From: Hypericibacter terrae
GTDB taxonomy: Bacteria > Pseudomonadota > Alphaproteobacteria > Dongiales > Dongiaceae
DNA: 64,000 nucleotides
Assembly (NCBI RefSeq): GCF_008728855.1
Contig: NZ_CP042906.1
Span: forward strand, 3,408,001 to 3,472,000
Reading direction: 5' to 3'
Shown in pieces: positions 36,332 through 44,231 of the stretch (the stretch's first letter is position 1; every line of letters begins with the position of its first letter). Made by a program: the position numbers and the translations under genes. Below the pieces are notes generated by a model. That model ran no database searches, was not told where the DNA came from, and was given only the letters and a program-made list of their open reading frames with translations.

Positions 36332-37357
36332 TCAGGCGGCGCCCTTGATCTTGCCCGGGCCCGCGGCCCGCGCGGCGGCCGCGGCGGCAACCGCCGGCCC
36401 GCCCCGCTCGCGCCGCGGCGTGCGGCCGAAGAAGTCGCGGTAGCATTTGGAGAAATGCGAGGCCGAGACGAAGCCGCAGGCCAGCGCCACGTCGATCACC
36501 GACATGTTGGTCTGGAGCAGCAGCAGCCGCGCGCGATTGAGACGCAGCTCGACGTAATAGCGGGCCGGCGAACGGTTCAGATATTTGCGGAAGAGGCGCT
36601 CGAGCTGGCGGTTGGAAAGGCCCGCCGCGTCGGCCAGGTCGTGGCGCTCCAGCGGCTCCTCAAGATGCTCTTCCATCAGCTTGATCACGGAGAGCAGCTT
36701 GGGATGGCGCACGCCGAGGCGGGCCGGCAGCGCCATGCGCTGATGGTCGTGGCGGTCGCGGATGCGCTCATGGATGAACTGGTCGGAGACCGAGGCCGCC
36801 AGCTCGTGGCCATGCTGCTCGGCGATCAAATTCAGCATGAGATCGAGCGAGGCAGTGCCGCCGGAGCAGGTGAAGCGGTTGCGATCGATTTCGAACAGCT
36901 CGCTCGTCACCTCGATCTGCGGGAAATCCTCGGCGAAGCCCGCCATGTTCTCCCAATGGATGGTGCAGCGATAGCCGTCCATGAGCCCGGCGCGGGCGAG
37001 GATATGCGTGCCGGTGCAGAGCGCGCCGATATCGGCCCCCTGCCGCTCGCAGCGGCGCAAGGCCGCGAACAGGCCGCGATCGTTATAGGTGTGGGCGTCG
37101 ATGCCGCTGCAGAGGATCACGGTGTGGAAATTGACCGCCTGATCCGCATTGCCCGAGGGATTGAGCTCGATTCCGTTGCTGGCCGCGACCGGCTTGCCGT
37201 CGGCGGAGAACAGATGCCAGCGATAGAGCTGCTTTCCGCTCGCGCGGTTCGCCAGCCGGAGCGGCTCGACGGCCGCCGTGAAGGCGATCATCGAGAAGTT
37301 GGGCACCAGCAGGAAAGCGATCTGCTGCGGCAGTTCGCGGGGAGGATCACCGAACAT
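36332..37357 (-). CDS. GlxA/GbdR-like AraC-family regulator
   Basis: 341 aa from the ATG at 37357 (MFGDPPRELPQQ); a GTG at 37399 is an alternative. N-terminal DJ-1/PfpI-like domain (residues about 10-190: IAFLLVPNFSMIAFTAAVEPLRLAN, ALCTGTHILARAGLMDG) and a C-terminal AraC helix-turn-helix pair (about 215-315: LADAAGLSNRQLERLFRKYL, CGFVSASHFSKCYRDFFG). This is the architecture of GbdR, which activates glycine betaine, dimethylglycine and sarcosine catabolism in Pseudomonas. It is divergent from soxB and upstream of the dimethylglycine-dehydrogenase gene, which makes that role likely. Confidence 0.88.
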   Translation of the reverse strand: MFGDPPRELPQQIAFLLVPNFSMIAFTAAVEPLRLANRASGKQLYRWHLFSADGKPVAASNGIELNPSGNADQAVNFHTVILCSGIDAHTYNDRGLFAALRRCERQGADIGALCTGTHILARAGLMDGYRCTIHWENMAGFAEDFPQIEVTSELFEIDRNRFTCSGGTASLDLMLNLIAEQHGHELAASVSDQFIHERIRDRHDHQRMALPARLGVRHPKLLSVIKLMEEHLEEPLERHDLADAAGLSNRQLERLFRKYLNRSPARYYVELRLNRARLLLLQTNMSVIDVALACGFVSASHFSKCYRDFFGRTPRRERGGPAVAAAAAARAAGPGKIKGAA

Positions 37358-37568
37358 GGAACGTCCAGAATGGGGGTCGGGCCAGGAAACGGGGCGCACT
37401 CTACGCTATGTCGCGAAATGAATAAATGGTGGCGTAGGGTCGCAAGACCGGAATCGGCGCCGGACCGCCATTTTCGCGGCCCGGGATGCGGCCCCGGGGC
37501 GCTTGCAACCCCTTCCCACCACTGCCATTTTGTCCGCCGCCCAGCCCCTCCCGAGGAGGCCCACGCCC
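37358..37568. promoter_or_regulatory. gbdR-like / soxB divergent control region
   Basis: 211 bases between the divergent regulator and sox operon. It must hold both promoters and probably the operator. An AT-richer patch, TGTCGCGAAATGAATAAATG (37409-37428), is the most promoter-like part. No palindrome strong enough to call an operator was seen. Confidence 0.4.
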
Positions 37569-38828
37569 GTGGCCTTGAGACCCAAATATTCGATTATCGG
37601 CCTGATCCGGAACGCTCTTTCCTACCACCAGGATTGGCAGACGGCCTGGCGCAGCCCGGATCCCAAGCCCGAATACGACGTCATCATCGTCGGCGGCGGC
37701 GGCCATGGCCTCGCCACGGCCTACTACCTCGCCAAGGAACATGGCATCACCAATGTGGCGGTGCTCGAAAAGGGCTGGCTCGGCGGCGGCAATACGGGCC
37801 GCAACACCACGATCGTGCGCTCCAACTATCTCTGGGACGAGAGCGCCCATCTCTACGAGCATTCGCTGAAGCTGTGGGAGGGCCTCTCCCAGGATCTGAA
37901 TTTCAACGTCATGTTCTCGCAGCGCGGGCTGATGAGCCTGGCGCACAACCTGGGCGACCTGCGCGAGATCAACCGGCGCGTCAACGCGATCCGCCTCAAC
38001 GGCATCGATTCCGAGTTCCTCGATGTCGAGCAGTGCAAGGCCTATTGCCCGATCCTCAACACCGATCCCAAGTCGCGCTATCCGGTGCTGGGCGCCTCGC
38101 TGCAGCGCCGCGGCGGCACGGCGCGCCATGACGCGGTCGCCTGGGGCCTTGCCCGCGCGGCTGACGCGCGCGGCGTCGACATCATCCAGAACTGCGAGGT
38201 CACGGGCTTCCGCATCGAGAACGGCCGGGTCAAGGGCGTGGAGACCACGCGCGGCTATATCGGCGCGAAGAAAGTCGGCTGCGTCGTCGCCGGCCATGCC
38301 AGCGTCGTCGCCGCCATGGCGGGCTTCCGCCTGCCGATCGAAAGCCACCCCCTGCAGGCCATGGTGTCCGAGCCGATCAAGCCGATCCTCGACACGGTCG
38401 TGATGTCGAACGCGGTCCATGTCTATGTCAGCCAGTCCGACAAGGGCGAGCTGGTGCTGGGTGCCGGCATCGACGCCTTCAATTCCTATGCCCAGCGCGG
38501 CAGCCCCTTCATCCTCGAGCATCAGATGAACGCGCTCTGCGAGCTCTTCCCCATCTTCAGCCGCCTCAAGATGATGCGGAGCTGGGGCGGCATCGTCGAC
38601 ACCTGCCCGGATGCGAGCCCGATCATCGGCCGCACCCCGGTCGAGGGCATGTATTTCAACTGCGGCTGGGGTACGGGCGGCTTCAAGGCCACGCCGGGCT
38701 CGGGCTGGGTCTTCGCCGACACCATCGCCAACGAACGGCCGCACAAGCTCGCCGAGCCCTTCGCCCTCGAGCGCTTCGTCTCCGGCTATCTGATCGACGA
38801 GCATGGCGCCGCCGGCGTCGCTCACTGA
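37569..38828 (+). CDS. soxB: sarcosine oxidase beta subunit SoxB
   Basis: 419 aa from GTG at 37569, chosen because GAGGAGG lies upstream and because the family begins with the [17 protein letters not shown]-type sequence. FAD-binding [43 protein letters not shown], and [13 protein letters not shown] with His187 at the position of covalent FMN attachment are all present. It is the catalytic flavin subunit of heterotetrameric sarcosine oxidase. First gene of soxBDAG, 13 bases before soxD. Confidence 0.95.
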   Translation: MALRPKYSIIGLIRNALSYHQDWQTAWRSPDPKPEYDVIIVGGGGHGLATAYYLAKEHGITNVAVLEKGWLGGGNTGRNTTIVRSNYLWDESAHLYEHSLKLWEGLSQDLNFNVMFSQRGLMSLAHNLGDLREINRRVNAIRLNGIDSEFLDVEQCKAYCPILNTDPKSRYPVLGASLQRRGGTARHDAVAWGLARAADARGVDIIQNCEVTGFRIENGRVKGVETTRGYIGAKKVGCVVAGHASVVAAMAGFRLPIESHPLQAMVSEPIKPILDTVVMSNAVHVYVSQSDKGELVLGAGIDAFNSYAQRGSPFILEHQMNALCELFPIFSRLKMMRSWGGIVDTCPDASPIIGRTPVEGMYFNCGWGTGGFKATPGSGWVFADTIANERPHKLAEPFALERFVSGYLIDEHGAAGVAH

Positions 38829-38841
38829 AGGACCAGGCCCG

Positions 38842-39141
38842 ATGCTGCTGATCCCCTGCCCCTATTGCGGCGCCCGCGACGAGACCGAGTTCTCCTACGG
38901 CCATGAGGCGCATATCGCGCGGCCGGAGAATCCCGACGCGCTCAGCGACGCCGAGTTCGCGAACTATCTCTTCATGCGAAAGAATCCGAAGGGCGTGCAT
39001 TACGAACGCTGGATGCATGCGCGCGGCTGCCGGCGCTGGTTCAACGTTGCGCGCCACACCGTGTCGCACCGGATTCTCGCCGTCTACAAGATGGGCGAAC
39101 CGCCGCCGAGCGATCTCGGCGCTGGGAGCGCGCAGCCATGA
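38842..39141 (+). CDS. soxD: sarcosine oxidase delta subunit SoxD
   Basis: 99 aa from the ATG at 38842 (AAGGA upstream). Zinc-binding residues IPCPYCGARDETEFSYG and HARGCRRWFNVARHT follow the SoxD pattern, with C-x2-C, a His-rich middle and a third cysteine. It is a structural Zn subunit of the heterotetramer. Its stop overlaps the soxA start (ATGA). Confidence 0.95.
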   Translation: MLLIPCPYCGARDETEFSYGHEAHIARPENPDALSDAEFANYLFMRKNPKGVHYERWMHARGCRRWFNVARHTVSHRILAVYKMGEPPPSDLGAGSAQP

Positions 39142-42100
39142 GCCGCCAGAGCCACCGCCATCCCGAGCGCGGCCGCATCGATCGCGACCTGCCGTTGCGC
39201 TTCACCTTCAACAACCGCACCTATTACGGCTACAAGGGCGACACGCTGGCCTCGGCGCTCATCGCCAACGGCGTGGCGCTGGTCGGCCGCAGCTTCAAAT
39301 ATCACCGCCCGCGCGGGATCATGACCGCCGGCTCCGAGGAGCCGAACGCGCTGGTGCAGCTGGGCGAAGGAGCCCGCACCGAGCCGAACATCCGCGCGCC
39401 GCAGGTCGAGCTCTTCGACGGGCTGGTCGCGGCGAGCCAGAATTGCTGGCCCTCGATCGACCTCGACATCGGCGAGAGCAACAGCCTGCTCTCGCGCATC
39501 TTCCCGGCCGGCTTCTACTACAAGACCTTCATGTGGCCGAAGAGCGCCTGGATGAAGTACGAGTACTTCATCCGCAAGGCCGCGGGCCTGGGCGTCGGCC
39601 CGAGCGAGCCCGATCCCGATCGCTACGACAAGCAGTTCACCCATTGCGACGTCCTGGTCGTGGGCGGCGGTCCCGCCGGCCTGGCCGCGGCGCTGGCCGC
39701 CGGCCGCAGCGGAGCCCGCGTGATTCTGGCCGACGAGCAATCGGAGTTCGGCGGCCAGTTGCTCTCGAGCCCGTCCGAAGCCATCGACGGCAAGCCCGCT
39801 TCCGAATGGGTCGCGAGTGCCGCAGCCGAGCTGGCGGCGATGCCGGAGGTCAAGCTTCTCACCCGCACCACCGCCTTCGGCTATTACGACTACAACTACG
39901 TCGCCCTGGTCGAGCGCGTGACCGACCATCTCGGGCCGGGTGCCAAAGGCCCGCGCCAGCGCCTCTGGCGCGTCCGTGCCAAGCAGGTCGTGCTGGCGGC
40001 CGGCGCCATCGAACGGCCACTGGTCTTCGCCGACAATGACCGTCCCGGCACCATGCTGGCCTCGGCCGCCCGCTCCTATCTGAACCGCTTCGGCGCGACG
40101 CCGGGGCACAAGACCGTGCTCTTCACCAACAATGACGGCGCCTATCGCACCGCCCTCGATCTGGTCGAGGCGGGTGCCACGGTCGCCGCCATTGTCGATC
40201 TGCGCGCCGACCCCAAGGGCGAGCTGGTCCAGGCCGCGCGCGCCAAGGGCATCGAGTTGCTGGCGGGCCATGCGATCACCGGTACCGCCGGCCATAAGCG
40301 CATCAAGGGCGTCAAGGTCATGGCGCTCAACGCGGCGGGCGATGCCGTCGGGGGCGGTGCGCGCCAGATCGATTGCGACGCGCTGCTGGTGTCCGGCGGC
40401 TGGAACCCGACGGTGCATCTCTATTCGCAGTCGCGCGGCTCGCTCAAATTCGACGAGGCGATCTCCTCCTTCGTGCCGGATCGTCCGCATGAAGCGACGT
40501 TGACGGCCGGCGCCATCAATGCGGCTTTCCGCACCTCCGATTGCCTGGCGCAGGGCTTCGCCGCCGGCGGCCAGGCCGCCAAAGCGGCCGGTTTCGACGA
40601 GAATGCCGGGAGCGCCCCGAGCCTGACCTCGCCCGAGCCGGCGGAGGAACCGCTGCGGCCGATCTGGCTGGTCCCGTCCGACAAGCCGCTGGGCCAAGGC
40701 GGCAAGCATTTCGTCGACCACCAGAACGACGTGACCGCGGCCGACGTGGCGCTCGCCAACCGAGAAGGCTACCGCTCGGTCGAGCATCTCAAGCGCTACA
40801 CGACCATGGGCATGGGCACCGACCAGGGCAAGACCAGCAACGTCAATGCGCTGGCGATCCTGGCCGATCTGCGCGACGCGCAGATCCCCGAGGTCGGCTT
40901 TACCACCTTCCGCGCGCCCTATACGCCGGTCACCATCGGCGCCTTCGTGGGCCATGAGAATGGCGATTTGTTCGACCCGATCCGGCGCACGCCCATGCAT
41001 GGCTGGCACGAGAAGGCCGGCGCGCTGTTCGAGAATGTCGGGCAGTGGAAGCGGCCCTGGTACTACCCGAAGCATGGCGAGACCCTGCATGATGCGGTCA
41101 ATCGCGAGGTCAAGGCGACCCGCACCAGCGTCGGCATCGTCGATGCCTCGACCCTTGGCAAGATCGACATTCAGGGGCCCGATACCGCCAAGCTGCTCAA
41201 CATGATCTACACCAACGCCTGGACCAAGCTCGAGGTCGGGCGCTGCCGCTATGGCCTCATGTGCGGCGAGGACGGCATGGTGTTCGACGACGGCGTCACC
41301 ACGCGGCTTGCCGAAGGCCATTTCCTGATGAGCACCACCACGGGCAATGCGGCGCGCGTGCTGGCCTGGCTCGAGGAGTGGCTGCAGACCGAATGGCCGG
41401 GCATGAAGGTGTTCTGCACCTCCGTCACCGAGCAATGGGCGACCGTCGGCGTCAACGGGCCGATGGCGCGCCGGCTGCTGTCGGAGCTCACCACCGACAT
41501 TCCGCTCGACGACGCGGCCTTCCCCTTCATGTCCTACAAGGAAGGGCATGTCGCCGGCATCCCGGCGCGGGTCATGCGCATCAGCTTCACCGGCGAGCTC
41601 ACCTACGAGGTCAACGTGCCCTCGAGCTACGGCCTGGCCTTGTGGGAAGCGCTGATGGCGGCCGGCGAGAAATACGGCATCACGCCCTACGGCACCGAGG
41701 CGATGCATGTGCTGCGCGCCGAGAAGGGCTTCATCATCGTGGGCCAGGAGACCGACGGCACCCAGACGCCGCAGGATCTCGGCATGGAGTGGGCGATCGC
41801 GAAGTCGAAGCCGGACTTCCTCGGCAAGCGTGCGCACAAGCGTGCCGACACGGCGCGGCCCGATCGCAAGCATCTGGTCGGGCTCCTGACCGAGAATCCG
41901 AGCGAGCTCATCCCCGAGGGCGGCCAGGTCGTGGCCGAGCTCGAGCGCAAGCCGCCAATGGCCATGATCGGCCATGTCACCTCGAGCTATTACAGCCCGA
42001 ATGTCGGCCGCTCGATCGCCATGGCCGTGCTCAAGAACGGCCGCAACCGCATGGGCGACACGGTCTTCATCCCGCTGGTCGATCGCACGATCCGCGCCAA

Positions 42101-42152
42101 GGTGACCGAAGCCCGCTTCTTCGACATCGAAGGGACCCGCCTCAATGGTTGA
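39138..42152 (+). CDS. soxA: sarcosine oxidase alpha subunit SoxA
   Basis: 1004 aa, full length. An N-terminal ferredoxin-like segment (FTFNNRTYYGYKGDTLASALIANG), a FAD/NAD-binding region (DVLVVGGGPAGLAAALAAGRSGA), a second dinucleotide region, and a C-terminal GcvT domain (VGIVDASTLGKIDIQGPDTA, MRISFTGELTYEVNVPSSY). It binds NAD and tetrahydrofolate and traps the formaldehyde equivalent from sarcosine as methylene-THF. It overlaps soxG by eight bases. Confidence 0.95.
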   Translation: MSRQSHRHPERGRIDRDLPLRFTFNNRTYYGYKGDTLASALIANGVALVGRSFKYHRPRGIMTAGSEEPNALVQLGEGARTEPNIRAPQVELFDGLVAASQNCWPSIDLDIGESNSLLSRIFPAGFYYKTFMWPKSAWMKYEYFIRKAAGLGVGPSEPDPDRYDKQFTHCDVLVVGGGPAGLAAALAAGRSGARVILADEQSEFGGQLLSSPSEAIDGKPASEWVASAAAELAAMPEVKLLTRTTAFGYYDYNYVALVERVTDHLGPGAKGPRQRLWRVRAKQVVLAAGAIERPLVFADNDRPGTMLASAARSYLNRFGATPGHKTVLFTNNDGAYRTALDLVEAGATVAAIVDLRADPKGELVQAARAKGIELLAGHAITGTAGHKRIKGVKVMALNAAGDAVGGGARQIDCDALLVSGGWNPTVHLYSQSRGSLKFDEAISSFVPDRPHEATLTAGAINAAFRTSDCLAQGFAAGGQAAKAAGFDENAGSAPSLTSPEPAEEPLRPIWLVPSDKPLGQGGKHFVDHQNDVTAADVALANREGYRSVEHLKRYTTMGMGTDQGKTSNVNALAILADLRDAQIPEVGFTTFRAPYTPVTIGAFVGHENGDLFDPIRRTPMHGWHEKAGALFENVGQWKRPWYYPKHGETLHDAVNREVKATRTSVGIVDASTLGKIDIQGPDTAKLLNMIYTNAWTKLEVGRCRYGLMCGEDGMVFDDGVTTRLAEGHFLMSTTTGNAARVLAWLEEWLQTEWPGMKVFCTSVTEQWATVGVNGPMARRLLSELTTDIPLDDAAFPFMSYKEGHVAGIPARVMRISFTGELTYEVNVPSSYGLALWEALMAAGEKYGITPYGTEAMHVLRAEKGFIIVGQETDGTQTPQDLGMEWAIAKSKPDFLGKRAHKRADTARPDRKHLVGLLTENPSELIPEGGQVVAELERKPPMAMIGHVTSSYYSPNVGRSIAMAVLKNGRNRMGDTVFIPLVDRTIRAKVTEARFFDIEGTRLNG

Positions 42153-42765
42153 GCCCTATCTGCGACGTTCGCCGCTGGCCCATCTGGGCTTGCGCGCCCG
42201 CGCCGCCTCGCAGACCGGCGTTCTGCAAGAGGCCGAAATCGTCCTGGCCGAGCGCCCGCATCGCTGCCAGATCAATCTGCGTGGCAATGTGGTCGACCCG
42301 GCCTTCGCCGACGCCGTGCGCCAGGCGACCGGCCTCGCCTTGCCACAGGCGCCCAACAGCGTCGCCCGCGCCGGCGAACTGCGGGCCCTCTGGCTCGGGC
42401 CCAACGAATGGCTCGTCATCGGACCGGCGGGCCGCGAGGCCGATCTCTCCCGCAGCCTGCGCACCAGTCTCACCGGCCAGCATGCGGCCGTGACCGACGT
42501 CAGCGAGGCGCGGAGCTGCATCCTCGTGGCCGGCCCCAAGGCACGCGAGCTCCTGGCGCGCGGGATCAGCCTCGACCTTCACCCCCGCGTGTTCGGGCCG
42601 GGACGCTGCGCCCAGACCGGTCTTGCCGGCGCCAACATCTTCCTCGAGCAGATCGACGACCGGCCGGGCTACGAGATCTCGGTGCTGAACAGCTTCACCG
42701 ATCATCTCTGGCGCTGGCTGGAACGGGCCGGCGAAGACTACCGGATCGCGGTGGCGTCCGACTGA
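42145..42765 (+). CDS. soxG: sarcosine oxidase gamma subunit SoxG
   Basis: 206 aa. Short GcvT-like fold with LWLGPNEWLVIGPAG, VTDVSEARSCILVAGPKARELLARG and a C-terminal NSFTDHLWRWLERAG, as in SoxG. It completes the heterotetramer. Its stop TGA shares bases with the start of the next small secreted-protein gene (TGATG), so that gene is translationally coupled to the sox operon. Confidence 0.93.
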   Translation: MVEPYLRRSPLAHLGLRARAASQTGVLQEAEIVLAERPHRCQINLRGNVVDPAFADAVRQATGLALPQAPNSVARAGELRALWLGPNEWLVIGPAGREADLSRSLRTSLTGQHAAVTDVSEARSCILVAGPKARELLARGISLDLHPRVFGPGRCAQTGLAGANIFLEQIDDRPGYEISVLNSFTDHLWRWLERAGEDYRIAVASD

Positions 42766-43166
42766 TGTCCCGGCCCAGGCGCCGCTCCCCCTGGCTTGCG
42801 GCGGCGCTGCTGGCGTCCCTGATCGCCGGCAACGGATCACCTGCGCGGGCCGAGGATCCCAAGCCGCTGACCGGCCCCGAGATCGCGACCCTTCTCGTCG
42901 GCAACTCGATCGAGGGGAGCTGGGGCGGCTCTTCCCATTTCCGCAGTTTCTTCGCGCCCGACGGGACCACGCTCTACCAGCCGGAAGGGCAGCCGCCCGA
43001 GCAGGGCCATTGGAAGGTGGTCGGCGACCAATATTGCTCGGTCGCCGACGACGGCGACGCCTGCTTCAATCTCTATCGCGACGGCGACAGCCTGATCTGG
43101 GAAGACCCCAACAGCCACGCGCGATTTCCCTCCAATGTGATCCAGGGCAAGGCGGTGCCGTGGTAA
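42765..43166 (+). CDS. small secreted protein coupled to soxG, paralog of 43598-44011
   Basis: 133 aa. Signal peptide about residues 8-29 (WLAAALLASLIAGNGSPARA). The mature part has GPEIATLLVGNSIEG, FFAPDGTTLYQ, GHWKVVGDQYCSVAD, ACFNLYRDGDSLIWEDP. The same order of motifs recurs in the protein at 43598. Function unknown; two cysteines could form a disulfide. Coupling to soxG is by overlap only, and no role in sarcosine oxidation is evident. Confidence 0.78.
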   Translation: MSRPRRRSPWLAAALLASLIAGNGSPARAEDPKPLTGPEIATLLVGNSIEGSWGGSSHFRSFFAPDGTTLYQPEGQPPEQGHWKVVGDQYCSVADDGDACFNLYRDGDSLIWEDPNSHARFPSNVIQGKAVPW

Positions 43167-43597
43167 TCCCGGAGCGATGATCGGCGAACGTTCTGCAGGC
43201 CAATTTCCAACCCGCGTTTCCGCTTCATCGTCGTCGTGCCGCAATCGGAACGCGCGCGCCCGCGGCTGTGGCATTCCGGTGGCAAAAACCCGCCATGCGC
43301 TGCGCGCCTTCACACTCTCTTCATCTTTGTCTCTGATGATGAATCGCTGCAGATTCATGACGCTTCTTGATCGATCATCCAACGTCCCCGATGACGATCG
43401 AAAAACCCGCATAAAACCTGCAACTCTCCTCCCACAACGCGCGATTGCAGTGGCGGAAAATTTCCGTTGCCACAACTCTGCCACGGGCGCGTCAGCCTTT
43501 CATTTACCACACCCTGAGAAAAAGGAGGGCACCTAGCGTCGTAACGAACCCGACTCGACTGGCATCGAGACGAGTTCCTCAAGGGGGAATAACTTTC
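43167..43597. other. 431-base gap without a supported gene
   Basis: Lower in G+C than the neighbouring genes. It contains the leader and AAGGGGGA ribosome site of the next gene near its right end. An open frame at 43177-43536 has no start signal, no hydrophobic core and unusual composition, so it is not called. No clear promoter or repeat found. Confidence 0.55.
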
Positions 43598-44011
43598 ATG
43601 GTTCGTTCATTTACGTCTCTCGCTCTATTTGCGCTCGCCATCGTCTTCACCCATCCCGCCGCCGCCGAGCGCTTGAAGCTGAGCGGCAGCGAAATCAAGC
43701 AGCTCCTCTCCGACAAGACCGCTTATGGCTACCGCGGCGACACCGCCTACAGCGTCTATTTCGCGCCCGACGGGACCATGGTCGAGCAGGAAAAGGACGG
43801 GAAGCGGCGCATCGGCCATTGGGTCGCCAAGCAGACCGAGCATTGCGTGACCTGGCAGGATGACGGTGCCGAGAGCTGCATGGCGCTCTATCGCGACCGC
43901 GGCCAGATCATCTGGGTCGACCCCACGACCGGCGCCATGAACCTGGCCAAGCTCAAGAGCGGCAAGAATCTCTCGACGGACCTGACTCAGTCCGCGGATC
44001 TCTCGCAGTGA
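43598..44011 (+). CDS. small secreted protein, paralog of 42765-43166
   Basis: 137 aa from the ATG at 43598, after AAGGGGGA. Signal peptide MVRSFTSLALFALAIVFTHP, then AAAERLK. Motifs SGSEIKQLLSDKTAYGYRG, VYFAPDGTMVEQ, GHWVAKQTEHCVTWQ and CMALYRDRGQIIWVDP match the neighbour in order and spacing. The family looks like a small periplasmic beta-barrel-like domain of unknown function. Possible duplication product. Confidence 0.78.
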   Translation: MVRSFTSLALFALAIVFTHPAAAERLKLSGSEIKQLLSDKTAYGYRGDTAYSVYFAPDGTMVEQEKDGKRRIGHWVAKQTEHCVTWQDDGAESCMALYRDRGQIIWVDPTTGAMNLAKLKSGKNLSTDLTQSADLSQ

Positions 44012-44231
44012 CGATTTCCGGTCCGGGCGGCGCCGATTTTCGGGCGCCGGCGGATCGGCGGCTTCAGGGGTTCGATCCCCGAACAAGTTCCGATGGCGTG
44101 ACGACGATCGCCATTCGCCCGGTTGGCCGCGATCCGGCGGGCTGCCCCCGCCCCGGATCATCTCGGCCAGGGCGCGGCCCCAAGTAGGACGCCGCGTCCT
44201 CTTATTGGCAGCGACGTGACGTTATCGCCCG

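Noticed and set aside
39084-41975. 963-codon minus-strand open frame under soxA
   Set aside because: Antisense to an unmistakable soxA; no motif.
43177-43536. Open frame of 119 codons between the two small secreted-protein genes
   Set aside because: No ribosome site, no signal peptide or domain, composition unlike coding sequence here.
44032-44070. GGCGCC-containing hairpin after the second small secreted-protein gene as terminator
   Set aside because: Repeated GGCGCC palindromes can pair, but there is no T-run and the stem is poorly defined.
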